From positions 1 through 55,552 of the forward strand of contig CAZWRN010000007.1 of assembly GCA_964636275.1 (NCBI GenBank): a stretch of 55,552 nucleotides of DNA. The letters run 5' to 3'. The notes under the pieces are model-generated. The model had not been told where the DNA came from. It did no database searches and saw only the letters and a program-made list of their open reading frames with translations. Below, one piece after another: positions 1 through 7,739 of the stretch. Source of the DNA: CAZWRN01 sp964636275. GTDB lineage: Bacteria > Patescibacteriota > Microgenomatia > Daviesbacterales > UBA10151. The position numbers were made by a program, and so were the translations under genes. Every line of letters starts with the position of its first letter. The stretch's first letter is position 1.

Positions 1-504
1 GACGAATTTCAAAACTTTGCCACCCACTCATTTACTAAAACTCTTTCTGAGGGGAGAAAGTATCGACTACATTTAATCCTTGCTGAACAGTCAGTTTCTC
101 AACAAGAGGATAGAAGTATCGTCAATATCATTTTAGCCAATGTCACAACAGTAGTTTGTTTTAGAACCGGAAACCCAATTGATGAACAATTAATGCTTGA
201 CCAATTTACGCCATTTTTAAATCCTGGAGAAATAATGAGTCTTCCCCGTCATCAGTTCTATATAAAAATCTCTGCCATAGAGTCCGAAGAACCATTTTCC
301 GGCACCACATTATTTAATCCGGTTACCAAAGACCAGGCAAAAATTGACAAACTTATTCAAGCCTCAAGAGACAACTACGCCATAAAATATGTCAAACGAA
401 CAGTTGTTAAGACAATAATTACTGAAACAAAAAAGAAGGCTGCGAAAGGTAAAACAACTACATCAGACAGGGTTAATCAACAGTCAGTCGGGAGTCTGAG
501 TTAA
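1..504 (+). CDS. VirD4/TraG-like type IV coupling ATPase, C-terminal fragment
   Basis: The reading frame is open from base 1 and stops at 502-504, so only the last 167 residues are visible and the real start lies outside the window. The first residues, D-E-F-x-N-F, look like the Walker B/DEF segment of TraG/VirD4/TraD coupling proteins. They are followed by L-x-L-I-L-A-E-Q-S (sensor-like) and V-C-F-R-T-G, both typical of the C-terminal half of this ATPase family. Coupling proteins sit at the inner membrane and feed DNA-protein substrate into a type IV secretion channel. The channel genes (pilin, VirB6-like, PrgI, VirB4) lie 4.5 kb downstream on the same strand, which supports the call. The tail is rich in Lys and Thr. 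A hairpin terminator follows immediately. Confidence 0.8.
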   Translation, partial: DEFQNFATHSFTKTLSEGRKYRLHLILAEQSVSQQEDRSIVNIILANVTTVVCFRTGNPIDEQLMLDQFTPFLNPGEIMSLPRHQFYIKISAIESEEPFSGTTLFNPVTKDQAKIDKLIQASRDNYAIKYVKRTVVKTIITETKKKAAKGKTTTSDRVNQQSVGSLS

Positions 505-512
505 TACTAAAT

Positions 513-539
513 TAGTGTAAGCGCGTTTACACTATTTTT
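513..539 (+). terminator. Rho-independent terminator after the coupling ATPase
   Basis: An 8-bp perfect stem (TAGTGTAA at 513-520, TTACACTA at 527-534) with a 6-nt GC-rich loop is followed by five T. It sits 9 bases after the stop codon of the VirD4-like gene. Confidence 0.75.
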
Positions 540-584
540 GAGGAACTTTGAAGCTAATGTGATAAAAAGTCTGACGTATATATT

Positions 585-604
585 CCTATATATAGATATA
601 TAGG
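585..604. promoter_or_regulatory. Palindrome overlapping the Shine-Dalgarno of the replication-relaxation gene
   Basis: CCTATATA (585-592), TAGA, TATATAGG (597-604) is a perfect 8-bp inverted repeat. Its right arm runs into the Shine-Dalgarno AGGGAGG (602-608) that serves the ATG at 619. It could be a protein operator or an RNA hairpin hiding the ribosome site. Which one cannot be told from sequence. Confidence 0.55.
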
Positions 605-618
605 GAGGAATAAATTAT

Positions 619-1458
619 ATGAACAAACTAAAGACTATAAAAAAACTTGCCTTAAAACCTAAACTTCAAACACAAATACTAAAACCCACATTCATAGAAA
701 TACTTATCCTCACCTACCGATTCCGCTACTTAACTAGAAACCAAATACAAACACTACTAAGCCACAAAACATTCAACAGAATAATCATCTGGCTAAACCA
801 ACTAACTGATAAAAAATATCTTAAAAAATATGATGACAAAAAAGACCCAACAAAACCTAATCTCTATTCACTTGGAACAGAAGGCAGAAAATACTTTTTA
901 GAAAATAAAGATTCAGAAAACCAAGAGTTAAAAAATATTCAACTTCATTTACTCGATAGAGTATGGAAAGAACAGAGCTATTCAATCCCTTTTAGAAACC
1001 ATTGTTTATTTTTAACAGACATTTATATTTCATTATTGTCTTTAGTGAAGAAGAATAATGCTGTACTAAAATTTCATTCAAAAACAGATTTAACTGGTAT
1101 GCAGTATCTCATCCGTGAAGAACCAGATGCCTTTTTCTCTATCACTGAGAAAAATGGTTTAAGCAAAAGATATTTTCTGGATATCTTTGATCCATATCCA
1201 AAGTACAAATATTTATTAAAAAGAGTCAAGCAATATTCGTATTACTACTCAAAAAGCTACTGGCAGGATAACAACAAAAGCCCTTTTCCTGAAATAGTTT
1301 TTGTTTGCTATGACTACAAGACAAAGAATAACTTAAACAAAATAATTCAAAAAGAATTAGAGAATCAAGAAGAATTAATCTTTTATCTAACCACTTGGGG
1401 AGAAGTGAGGCATCAAGGAATGACCAGACAGACTTTACATAAAGTAGAAATAGAGTAG
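619..1458 (+). CDS. Replication-relaxation family protein
   Basis: The 279-aa protein has an N-terminal winged-helix-like segment (about residues 20-90: I-L-I-L-T-Y-R-F-R-Y-L-T-R-N-Q-I, then W-L-N-Q-L-x-x-K-K-Y-L). This is characteristic of the replication-relaxation family found on plasmids and conjugative elements, where members are thought to bind DNA near origins. The rest is Lys-, Tyr- and Phe-rich with no membrane segment. The start is fixed by a strong Shine-Dalgarno (AGGGAGG) 10 nt before the ATG. A 20-bp palindrome overlaps that site, so autoregulation is plausible. Its position between coupling ATPase and secretion genes fits a role in element maintenance or DNA processing. The family call is from recognised sequence pattern, and the molecular function is inferred. 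Confidence 0.65.
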   Translation: MNKLKTIKKLALKPKLQTQILKPTFIEILILTYRFRYLTRNQIQTLLSHKTFNRIIIWLNQLTDKKYLKKYDDKKDPTKPNLYSLGTEGRKYFLENKDSENQELKNIQLHLLDRVWKEQSYSIPFRNHCLFLTDIYISLLSLVKKNNAVLKFHSKTDLTGMQYLIREEPDAFFSITEKNGLSKRYFLDIFDPYPKYKYLLKRVKQYSYYYSKSYWQDNNKSPFPEIVFVCYDYKTKNNLNKIIQKELENQEELIFYLTTWGEVRHQGMTRQTLHKVEIE

Positions 1459-1480
1459 TTGCTGGGGCAGTCAGCAACTA
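1456..1480. terminator. Hairpin between convergent genes
   Basis: TAGTTGCTG (1456-1464) and CAGCAACTA (1472-1480) form a perfect 9-bp stem with a 7-nt loop. It starts inside the stop codon of the replication-relaxation gene and precedes the end of the convergent DUF2958 gene. The T-tract is weak (ATATTT). Confidence 0.5.
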
Positions 1481-1484
1481 ATAT

Positions 1485-1793
1485 TTAACCTTGCTCCGGG
1501 TGAAGAGCTTTAACTTTTGATAAAGGGGTAGAATCAAAATACATATCCCTTTCAACCTTTAATCCATAAGGGCCTTCAATACTTTTTAACTCAGTTAGAG
1601 AAAAATATCCCAGCTCGTTGTAGTCTCCAACTACAAAGCCGAAAAAGGTATCTATTCCGTCAAACTCCATGGCATACCAGTACCATTTGGTCATTGGTAA
1701 AAAGAACTTACACTTGACCATAGGATCTTTCTCATTTTCTACAGAGTAGAGCTTAGGAAGTTTTTTAGAAACATATTGTGGCATTAATTGCAT
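1485..1793 (-). CDS. DUF2958-like small protein
   Basis: The 102-aa protein resembles DUF2958 family members carried by plasmids and integrative elements. The diagnostic pattern is K-K-L-P-K-L-Y-S, then K-C-K-F-F-x-P-x-x-x-W-x-W-Y-A-M-E-F, D-T-F-F-G-F-V-V-G, E-L-G-Y-F-S-L-x-E-L, and G-x-x-x-E-R-D-x-x-F. No function is established for the family. I place the start at the ATG at 1793, which follows a GGGGTG ribosome-site-like stretch. A GTG three codons earlier (1802) is also in frame. It is convergent with the replication-relaxation gene and supports the reading of this region as accessory, element-derived DNA. Confidence 0.7.
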   Translation of the reverse strand: MQLMPQYVSKKLPKLYSVENEKDPMVKCKFFLPMTKWYWYAMEFDGIDTFFGFVVGDYNELGYFSLTELKSIEGPYGLKVERDMYFDSTPLSKVKALHPEQG

Positions 1794-1802
1794 TTGTATC
1801 AC

Positions 1803-1962
1803 CCCACTTTCTAGGCTTTATTCTTCCTAGAAAATTTTGTTTCCAGGAGGCTGCCTGCCTCCTGATACATGGATTTAATTGGCAGGGTGAATTTTGCAAG
1901 GGCGAGACAACGATCTCGTTTATATACCCTTGTAAAAGAGGGGTGCAACCCTTAAGGGTTTA
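1803..1962. other. Inverted-repeat-rich intergenic segment
   Basis: Within 160 bases lie several inverted repeats: TTTCTAGG/CCTAGAAA (1808-1815, 1826-1833), CAGGAGG/CCTCCTG (1843-1849, 1857-1863), a short CGAGA/TCTCG pair near 1903-1918, and a 14-bp palindrome AACCCTTAAGGGTT (1947-1960). The last may terminate the YkgJ gene. The others lie upstream of the DUF2958 start and may be its leader, operators, or part of a transfer origin. Nothing decides between these. Confidence 0.35.
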
Positions 1963-2370
1963 TTTAACTTTCATCGATATGAGGGGTTGTAGAGGGCGCA
2001 AACCAACATTTTTACGAGCAGCAACACACTCGCTACTTCTTACTTCGAGTTCACGACAGGCTTCCGGTCTGGTTTCATATATTGCACAACTTCCATCCGT
2101 TTTTAAATTGCCACATGAGCCACTGATTACAAGGTCATAAGAGTTACTAAGGTTTTTAGAATAATAAACTCCTATTGGTACAGGCAAAGAGTCATAAATT
2201 TCAGAAGGTGTATTACCAATTAATTCAACACTTCTAATACTTGGTGGGGTTAATTTACTAAGATCTTCTTTTTGAATATTGAAAAACATTAAATCTTTAC
2301 AGCAAGCCCCACTACATTGGCTCAAACAAGGATTTTGCTCTAAGTTTGAAGAAAAAACTTCTCTACTCAT
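1960..2370 (-). CDS. YkgJ-family cysteine-cluster protein
   Basis: The 136-aa protein carries the YkgJ-type metal-binding cysteine pattern: C-L-S-Q-C-S-G-A-C-C near residues 15-24, a central S-G-S-C-G, and G-S-C-x-I-Y-x-x-R-P-x-x-C-R towards the C-terminus. The family is annotated as zinc- or iron-chelating; the substrate is unknown. The ATG at 2370 overlaps the stop codon of the upstream beta-helix gene as TAATG, which implies translational coupling. A GTG eight codons earlier (2394) is an alternative without a better ribosome site. The coupling to a secreted beta-helix protein is unusual and suggests possible modification or maturation of that protein, but this is inference. Confidence 0.7.
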   Translation of the reverse strand: MSREVFSSNLEQNPCLSQCSGACCKDLMFFNIQKEDLSKLTPPSIRSVELIGNTPSEIYDSLPVPIGVYYSKNLSNSYDLVISGSCGNLKTDGSCAIYETRPEACRELEVRSSECVAARKNVGLRPLQPLISMKVK

Positions 2371-4712
2371 TAACAACCAATCTTTAACTTCCACCCAGGA
2401 GTAAGAGCGTTAGAAGATTCTAAAGAAGGGTATTTCGCTTGATTTGTCTTTTTGATTGTGGTGAATAACGAACCACTGCCTAACTCCGAACTGGCTATGT
2501 TCCATAAAGTATCTCCAGGCTGCACAGTATACTCACAACTACCACCTGTTTGAGGCTTTGAGCTTTTCGTTGTTTTGCTTGAAGTGGAGCCCCCTAAAAC
2601 CGATACTTGTTTAGGGAGGAGGGACATTACTCTGGAAGGAAAATTCTTAAAGTAACTAATACCACTTTTTGCTCCTTTTTTGGCTGTCTTAGCACTCATT
2701 TCATTGCTCCATTGACCAGTAGCACAGCCATTTCCTGAACGAATAGTGAAGTAATAGGTGGTATTAGGGGCTAAGGAATTTATTGTGTAAGATAATGCAC
2801 CGCCTGTGGGGTTAGAGGGTAAATTTGTACCATATTGATAGTTCCCTGAGGATAAACCATAGGATATATAATAACTGCTGACTGATCCAGAAACAGGGGC
2901 AAAATATAAGGTGGCTTGAGTAGAGGTTGCATCTATTTGGAAAAGGTTTGGGGTTCCCGTTGGAGCACTATCTGTGCAAGTAGGAGGACCGGGGTTGCTA
3001 GGAGAAGGCGTATTCGTAGAACCTGGGGTCGTATATTCATAAGCCCCAATATCAGGAGCAGACCCTTGAGGAACACTTGTTCCACCGAAGGCTTGAGTTA
3101 AACCTACATTAACACCAGTGTTAATTAAAGGTGAAGAACCTAATAAGGAAAAATTATATGATGAGAGACTTATATATTGAGGGTCTCTATCAAAAGAATG
3201 AGAATCTTGGCTATTCACGGCTTGCCATCCTGCTAAAGTGTAATTTGTTGACCCCCATCTCATTTTTGTTCCAGAACCATACCAATCATTATAGTCAGAA
3301 ACAAACCCAGTCTGATGACCTGTCGGCACATTAATATAATAAAAGTTACAGTTAGAAATAGAATTATTTTTAAGTACTAGTCCAGAAGTATACTGGTTGT
3401 TATATGCAACATAAACATTTATGCAAGCATCCGCAGTATTATAAATAGTATTGTTATAAACCTTTGGATTTATAGCACCATACAGACTGATACCATCTCT
3501 CTCATTGTAGACAACATTATAATAGACTTGAGTGTTTATCCCTGTTTCCACCTCAATTCCGGACACACCATCAGCTGTTCCATTATCGTGGGTGGTATTA
3601 TATCGAACTATAGTTCCGGGTGTATCTACTTCTACAGCTATTCCGTGAGAGTCGTTACCATAGGAGTTATTATTTTGAACTATCATTCCATCTCCCGTGG
3701 TATCAATATCAATTCCAAACATAATGTTATCCCTTGATGTACTATTTTGAAATGTAATATTTGAAGCACTTGTTCCAAAAACTTTCATGCCATAAAAATT
3801 TCCATAAGCTACTACATTATCAGCTAAACCGTTCGTTACATCAGTAAATGAAACTCCAGATCCCAAATCTGTTGTTGTATTATTGTAATAAGTTCCTCCC
3901 GATACCGTTCCATTGTTTGCACCATTATAGAAAAACACTCCATGACGTAAATTATCATGCCCTATTGAGTCAGTAACAACTCCATTTGTTGAGTTAGCAT
4001 CCATAATAGCAATACCATCATTAGAATGCCAGCTTGCTTCTACATTCGTAACTGTAGGATTTGAGGAACCAGTATTGCCATGAAACCATACTCCGTATTT
4101 TCCCTTGGTAACGTCGATATTTTTAAAGGTGATGTAGTTTTTGTTAAAAGCCTGAAAGCTATTATAGATCGTGGCTTCAATTCCCGGATTTGTATAAGCA
4201 CTTGTTGGGTTTGAGGTAGAGTAAACATATAAAACATTAGATGACCAATACCACTCATTGGCAGCATTTAACGCAGCTTTTGAACTTTCATTTGTGCCTC
4301 TGGTACTGTTAAAGAAAACCTGCGTTGGTGAAGTGGTCAAAGCTACTTGCCAAACATTTCCTGAATCAAGAGTCCAGCCACTCATAAGTTGTGAGCCATT
4401 AATAATTGGTTTATTTCCTGATCCATAATCAGAATAAGTAATTGGGTTTCCCGAAGTACCAGATGCCGTAGGATTCAACTCACCTCTCCAGGTCTCTCCT
4501 CTTTTAAAAAGAATATTGTCTCCGGGACTAAAAGTAACACCATTAACTTTTGATAAAGTCTGCCAAGCAGTTGAGGTTGAAGTTCCATTATTGCTATTGT
4601 TCCCACCAGTATTATCAACATAATAAGTTGTAGCATATGTGGGAGTTGCCCAGAATAAGAAAAAAACTATAAAGCTAATAAAAAATGAAAAGAATTTATA
4701 TCTTAGTCCCAT
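2370..4712 (-). CDS. Secreted beta-helix protein with FN3-like module and C-terminal LysM
   Basis: The 780-aa protein begins with a signal sequence (F-F-S-F-F-I-S-F-I-V-F-F-L-F-W, then A-T-P-T-Y-A-T). A long parallel beta-helix region (about residues 25-560) follows, with repeated short N-N-x-x-Y-x-N and G-I-x-V motifs. A Pro/Ser linker leads to an FN3-like domain at about 579-678, and a LysM domain closes the chain (about 727-780, with P-G-D-T-L-W-N-I-A). LysM binds N-acetylglucosamine-containing glycans, so the protein is probably held in the cell envelope. Beta-helix proteins of this kind are often polysaccharide lyases or adhesins, but no catalytic residues can be assigned. The FN3-like module recurs in two other surface proteins in this window. 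It forms an operon with the YkgJ-type gene downstream. Confidence 0.85.
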   Translation of the reverse strand: MGLRYKFFSFFISFIVFFLFWATPTYATTYYVDNTGGNNSNNGTSTSTAWQTLSKVNGVTFSPGDNILFKRGETWRGELNPTASGTSGNPITYSDYGSGNKPIINGSQLMSGWTLDSGNVWQVALTTSPTQVFFNSTRGTNESSKAALNAANEWYWSSNVLYVYSTSNPTSAYTNPGIEATIYNSFQAFNKNYITFKNIDVTKGKYGVWFHGNTGSSNPTVTNVEASWHSNDGIAIMDANSTNGVVTDSIGHDNLRHGVFFYNGANNGTVSGGTYYNNTTTDLGSGVSFTDVTNGLADNVVAYGNFYGMKVFGTSASNITFQNSTSRDNIMFGIDIDTTGDGMIVQNNNSYGNDSHGIAVEVDTPGTIVRYNTTHDNGTADGVSGIEVETGINTQVYYNVVYNERDGISLYGAINPKVYNNTIYNTADACINVYVAYNNQYTSGLVLKNNSISNCNFYYINVPTGHQTGFVSDYNDWYGSGTKMRWGSTNYTLAGWQAVNSQDSHSFDRDPQYISLSSYNFSLLGSSPLINTGVNVGLTQAFGGTSVPQGSAPDIGAYEYTTPGSTNTPSPSNPGPPTCTDSAPTGTPNLFQIDATSTQATLYFAPVSGSVSSYYISYGLSSGNYQYGTNLPSNPTGGALSYTINSLAPNTTYYFTIRSGNGCATGQWSNEMSAKTAKKGAKSGISYFKNFPSRVMSLLPKQVSVLGGSTSSKTTKSSKPQTGGSCEYTVQPGDTLWNIASSELGSGSLFTTIKKTNQAKYPSLESSNALTPGWKLKIGC

Positions 4713-4877
4713 AAACTTAATTAAGTATTTTTTGTAAAAAGATAGCCTTATATAATAAATAGACTTTTGTATACTATCTTAATTAAAGATGTTTTTTCAC
4801 AATTTTGCAAGCACACTTTTCTTAAAATTCTTGTCCGGGTACAACTTTATATAAATTTCTACAGGTTATATTTAGTA

Positions 4878-4906
4878 TTGACTTGAAAGAATAAGTTTGA
4901 TATAAA
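4878..4906 (+). promoter_or_regulatory. Promoter of the secretion operon
   Basis: TTGACT (4878-4883) and TATAAA (4901-4906) are separated by 17 bp. Transcription would begin near 4913, about 60 nt before the pilin start. Confidence 0.7.
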
Positions 4907-4927
4907 CTGATCTAGTTTGTTCATTAA

Positions 4928-4948
4928 CTGCCGCATGGCAGTTTTTTT
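4928..4948 (+). terminator. Terminator-like hairpin inside the secretion operon leader
   Basis: CTGCC-GCAT-GGCAG followed by seven T has the shape of an intrinsic terminator. It lies after the promoter but before the pilin ribosome site, so it either ends a very short leader RNA or acts as an attenuator. Confidence 0.6.
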
Positions 4949-4975
4949 GTACAATTTTTCAGAAAGGAGGTACTT

Positions 4976-5308
4976 ATGAAAAAAGCAATTATTCTTAACG
5001 CAGCAACTCTAACTTTTCTTATAACTGCAACTCCTGTGTTTGCTCAATCAGCAGACGTTTCTAAAATTCAGACTTTCATTCAAAACATAATTCAGATATT
5101 AGTGACTTTATCAGGACTCGTTTCAGCTGGATTTTTTGTCTGGGGAGGATTTGGATATATCACAAGTAGTGGTAACCCGGAAAGTTTAGATCGCTCAAAG
5201 AAAACAATACTTTATTCAGCTATTGGTTTAACAGTAGTGCTGGCAGCTTTTGTACTATCAAATATCGTCACACAACTGGCAACTTCAGCTTTTGGAGGAG
5301 CTCACTAA
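4976..5308 (+). CDS. VirB2/TrbC-like pilin subunit of a type IV secretion system
   Basis: The 110-aa protein has a cleavable signal peptide (ending near T-P-V-F-A-Q) and two hydrophobic helices (about 35-60 and 75-100) separated by a polar loop T-S-S-G-N-P-E-S-L-x-x-x-K-K-T-I. This is the size and topology of TrbC/VirB2 pilins, which assemble into the conjugative pilus. The start is set by an excellent Shine-Dalgarno, AAAGGAGG, about 6 nt upstream of the ATG. It is the first gene of the secretion operon. The loop sequence is repeated nearly unchanged in the next gene, showing that the two share an ancestor in this region. Confidence 0.85.
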   Translation: MKKAIILNAATLTFLITATPVFAQSADVSKIQTFIQNIIQILVTLSGLVSAGFFVWGGFGYITSSGNPESLDRSKKTILYSAIGLTVVLAAFVLSNIVTQLATSAFGGAH

Positions 5309-5333
5309 ACTAAAAGTAAAAGCGTCAACTTTT

Positions 5334-6629
5334 ATGCGGTTGTTATTATATTTATTGGCATTTATTCTGCCTTTTTTTCTTTACGCTTCACCTGCGTTTG
5401 CAGTTTCTACGAGTGCGGACATAAATAACTATACTTCAAGTACATTACAAATTATTACCGCTATTGCCTCAGGTGCAGCAGTACTTTTTCTTGTTAAAGG
5501 CGGTTACTTTTATCTCACTTCTTCCGGAAAACCTGAAAGTTTAGAAAATGCCAAGAAAACTATTCGTAATGCCTTGATTGGACTCGTTTTGGTATTAGGA
5601 GCCGGAATGTTAGTTTCCGTCTTTCAAAACGCATTAGGTGACCCCACAAATGCCACAAACACTGCTGCATTAAATTTAACTCCACTGACTCCTGTAACCC
5701 CAAGTGACGGACTCACCCAAGTCTTAATTGATGCTGTAACGGCATTTATGCAAAATATTGTTGAGAGTGCAACCAAACCTGTTGTCGATGCCATATTTGG
5801 TTTTCTTCTTACAACTCCAACATTATTAAATAACTCAGTAGTTATGAATTTCTGGTTAATAATTCTTGGAATCACTGATTCATTATTTGTTTTAGTTGTT
5901 GCTCTTCTTGGACTTCATTTCATGAGTGCTTCAACTTTAGGATTTGAAGAAGTAGAGTTAAAACAATTACTACCCAGAATTGGTTTAGCTTTCTTAGGAG
6001 CTAATATTTCTTTGTTCTTAGCAGACTATGTAATTATTACCTGTAATGCACTTGTTAAGGGAGTTCTAAATTTAACGGGAGGACTTACTCAAGCGTGGGT
6101 TTTAAATGCGATAAATCCGGCAACATTTATCACCGGCAATACTCCACTTATCACTTTAATATTCTTAATCATTTTTCTTATTGTCTCAATAGTCCTTCTG
6201 CTTCTATACATAACTCGTCTTATTACGATTTGTTTAGCAGGTGTATTATCTCCTTTAATTTTCCTTTTATGGACTCTTCCAAGATTCTCAGACTTTGCAG
6301 AGATAGCAATTAAAAGCTATATAGTTACTGTCTTCACAGTATTTGTCCATGTGGTTATTATTCAACTAGCTTCATCTTTCTTAACAATCCCGGGAAATAG
6401 TAACAATTCCTTAATTTCTATAGCAGTTGGAATCGGGTTATTCTTTACTCTCCTAAAAACACCATCAATCCTCATGCAGCTTATTTTTTATAACTCAGGC
6501 AGAGGAATTGTCAGGAAAATCGGCGGGCAGATTATGAATGTGATGACGACAGACAAAGATACACCATCAAGAACTGTAGTTGCCACAGATGGCGTAGTTA
6601 AAGCGCCAAGGAGGTTTGTACGAGCATGA
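5334..6629 (+). CDS. Pilin-VirB6-like polytopic membrane protein
   Basis: The 431-aa protein starts with a signal peptide (M-R-L-L-L-Y-L-L-A-F, cleaved near P-A-F-A). Its first 100 residues copy the pilin architecture, including T-S-S-G-K-P-E-S-L-E-x-A-K-K-T-I, followed by many hydrophobic helices from about residue 145 to 390. That C-terminal part resembles VirB6/TrbL channel proteins. I chose the ATG at 5334 because it opens directly on the signal peptide; in-frame upstream codons would put a polar stretch before it. The stop overlaps the PrgI start as ATGA. Probable role: inner-membrane core of the secretion channel. The pilin-channel fusion is the odd point. Confidence 0.75.
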   Translation: MRLLLYLLAFILPFFLYASPAFAVSTSADINNYTSSTLQIITAIASGAAVLFLVKGGYFYLTSSGKPESLENAKKTIRNALIGLVLVLGAGMLVSVFQNALGDPTNATNTAALNLTPLTPVTPSDGLTQVLIDAVTAFMQNIVESATKPVVDAIFGFLLTTPTLLNNSVVMNFWLIILGITDSLFVLVVALLGLHFMSASTLGFEEVELKQLLPRIGLAFLGANISLFLADYVIITCNALVKGVLNLTGGLTQAWVLNAINPATFITGNTPLITLIFLIIFLIVSIVLLLLYITRLITICLAGVLSPLIFLLWTLPRFSDFAEIAIKSYIVTVFTVFVHVVIIQLASSFLTIPGNSNNSLISIAVGIGLFFTLLKTPSILMQLIFYNSGRGIVRKIGGQIMNVMTTDKDTPSRTVVATDGVVKAPRRFVRA

Positions 6630-7144
6630 GAACAACAGTAATACCAGCACAAATAACAACAGTTGAAGATAAGATTGCCGGAAATCTTAATCTGACCCAA
6701 ATTATGTTACTTATGGTGCCGGTTATATGGGGAACAATTGTCTATACAATTTTTCCTCCCACTATGCACCTTGCCTGGTACAAATTACCTTTAGTACTTA
6801 TTGTTTTAGTTTTTTCCCTAACAATGGCCCTACGGATTAAAGGAAAAGTTGTTTTGCATTGGGTTGTGATTCTTCTTCGATACAATACCAGAGCAAAATA
6901 TTACCTGTTCAATAAAAATGATCAAACTTCTCGTATTATGGATTTTCCTGTTTTTGAAAAGTCTCCTAAGAAAATTTTGAAAAAAGCGCCTGCGAAGCAG
7001 GAAAAAGAAACTCACAGGGCTAGTGTTAGTATCGGGGATTTAATCAGACTTGAAGGCTTAATTACCAGTCCAAAATATTCATTTTCTCTAAAGTCAGTCA
7101 AGAAAGGAGGCTTATATGTGGCTCTTGAACAAGTCCAAAAATAA
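6626..7144 (+). CDS. PrgI family membrane protein
   Basis: The 172-aa protein matches the PrgI pattern: an N-terminal stretch V-I-P-A-Q-I-x-x-x-E-D-K-I-x-G-x-L-x-L-x-Q, two membrane helices (about residues 28-47 and 53-68), then a basic cytoplasmic tail. PrgI proteins accompany VirB4-type ATPases in Gram-positive and CPR secretion clusters and are taken to be small VirB3-like channel components. It overlaps the preceding gene by ATGA and the following gene by 29 bases, as expected for a coupled operon. The Lys-rich linker K-K-I-L-K-K-A-P-A-K-Q precedes a conserved-looking tail. Confidence 0.85.
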   Translation: MRTTVIPAQITTVEDKIAGNLNLTQIMLLMVPVIWGTIVYTIFPPTMHLAWYKLPLVLIVLVFSLTMALRIKGKVVLHWVVILLRYNTRAKYYLFNKNDQTSRIMDFPVFEKSPKKILKKAPAKQEKETHRASVSIGDLIRLEGLITSPKYSFSLKSVKKGGLYVALEQVQK

Positions 7145-7739
7145 AGTCTCTTCCCGTCAACAGATTCAGATTAAAGAAGTCAAAGACGGAATTCTCATAC
7201 TTCCCAATAATCAGTACAGATTGGTCATAGAAACCTCCTCAATCAATTTTGAGTTAAAAAGTGAAGATGAACAGGATGTGTTGATAGACAGCTTCCAAAA
7301 CTTCCTTAATTCGCTTCCTTGCCCTCTACAGCTATTAATCAGAGTCAGAGAAGTAGACATAGACAGATATTTAGAACAGACTTCAGCCAGTAAATCATCC
7401 GAAAAAGAAAAAGTATACAGAGAACAGATTGATAACTACTGTTCATTTATCAAAGGGTTAGTTTCAGGCAATAAAATTCTATCCAGACGATTTTATGTTG
7501 TCATTCCATATGTAAATGCCGATAAAGTCAAAGATTTTAACTTAATCAAAGAACATATTTATCTCAATAGGGATATTGTCCTGCGTGGACTGGAAAAGCT
7601 AGGCATGAAAGCAAGAACTCTGCACGGGCTTGAAGTACTAGACCTGTTTTACAGTTTCTATAACCCACAACAAGCTAAAACACAGGAGTTAAAAGGACAG
7701 ACTATTCAAATGTTAATGGAGGGAAACAATTATGTTTGA
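7116..7739 (+). CDS. TraC-like VirB4-associated protein
   Basis: The 207-aa soluble protein resembles the TraC-like N-terminal domain that in other systems is fused to the VirB4/TraC ATPase. It has G-I-L-I-L-P-N-x-x-Y-R-L-V-I-E near residues 25-40, then L-P-C-P-L-Q-L-L-I-R-V-R-E-V-D-I-D and R-R-F-Y-V-V-I-P-Y. Here it is a separate gene directly before VirB4, and the last bases overlap the VirB4 start by 8 bases. A strong Shine-Dalgarno (AAAGGAGG) lies within the end of the PrgI gene and fixes the start. It probably works as a partner or regulatory domain of VirB4. A split from a fused ancestor or an ancestral separate state are both possible. Confidence 0.7.
   Translation: MWLLNKSKNKVSSRQQIQIKEVKDGILILPNNQYRLVIETSSINFELKSEDEQDVLIDSFQNFLNSLPCPLQLLIRVREVDIDRYLEQTSASKSSEKEKVYREQIDNYCSFIKGLVSGNKILSRRFYVVIPYVNADKVKDFNLIKEHIYLNRDIVLRGLEKLGMKARTLHGLEVLDLFYSFYNPQQAKTQELKGQTIQMLMEGNNYV

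Noticed and set aside
1778..2140. 120-codon plus-strand frame across the DUF2958/YkgJ intergenic region
   Set aside because: It overlaps the well-supported YkgJ gene antisense and covers an inverted-repeat region. Its composition is not protein-like.
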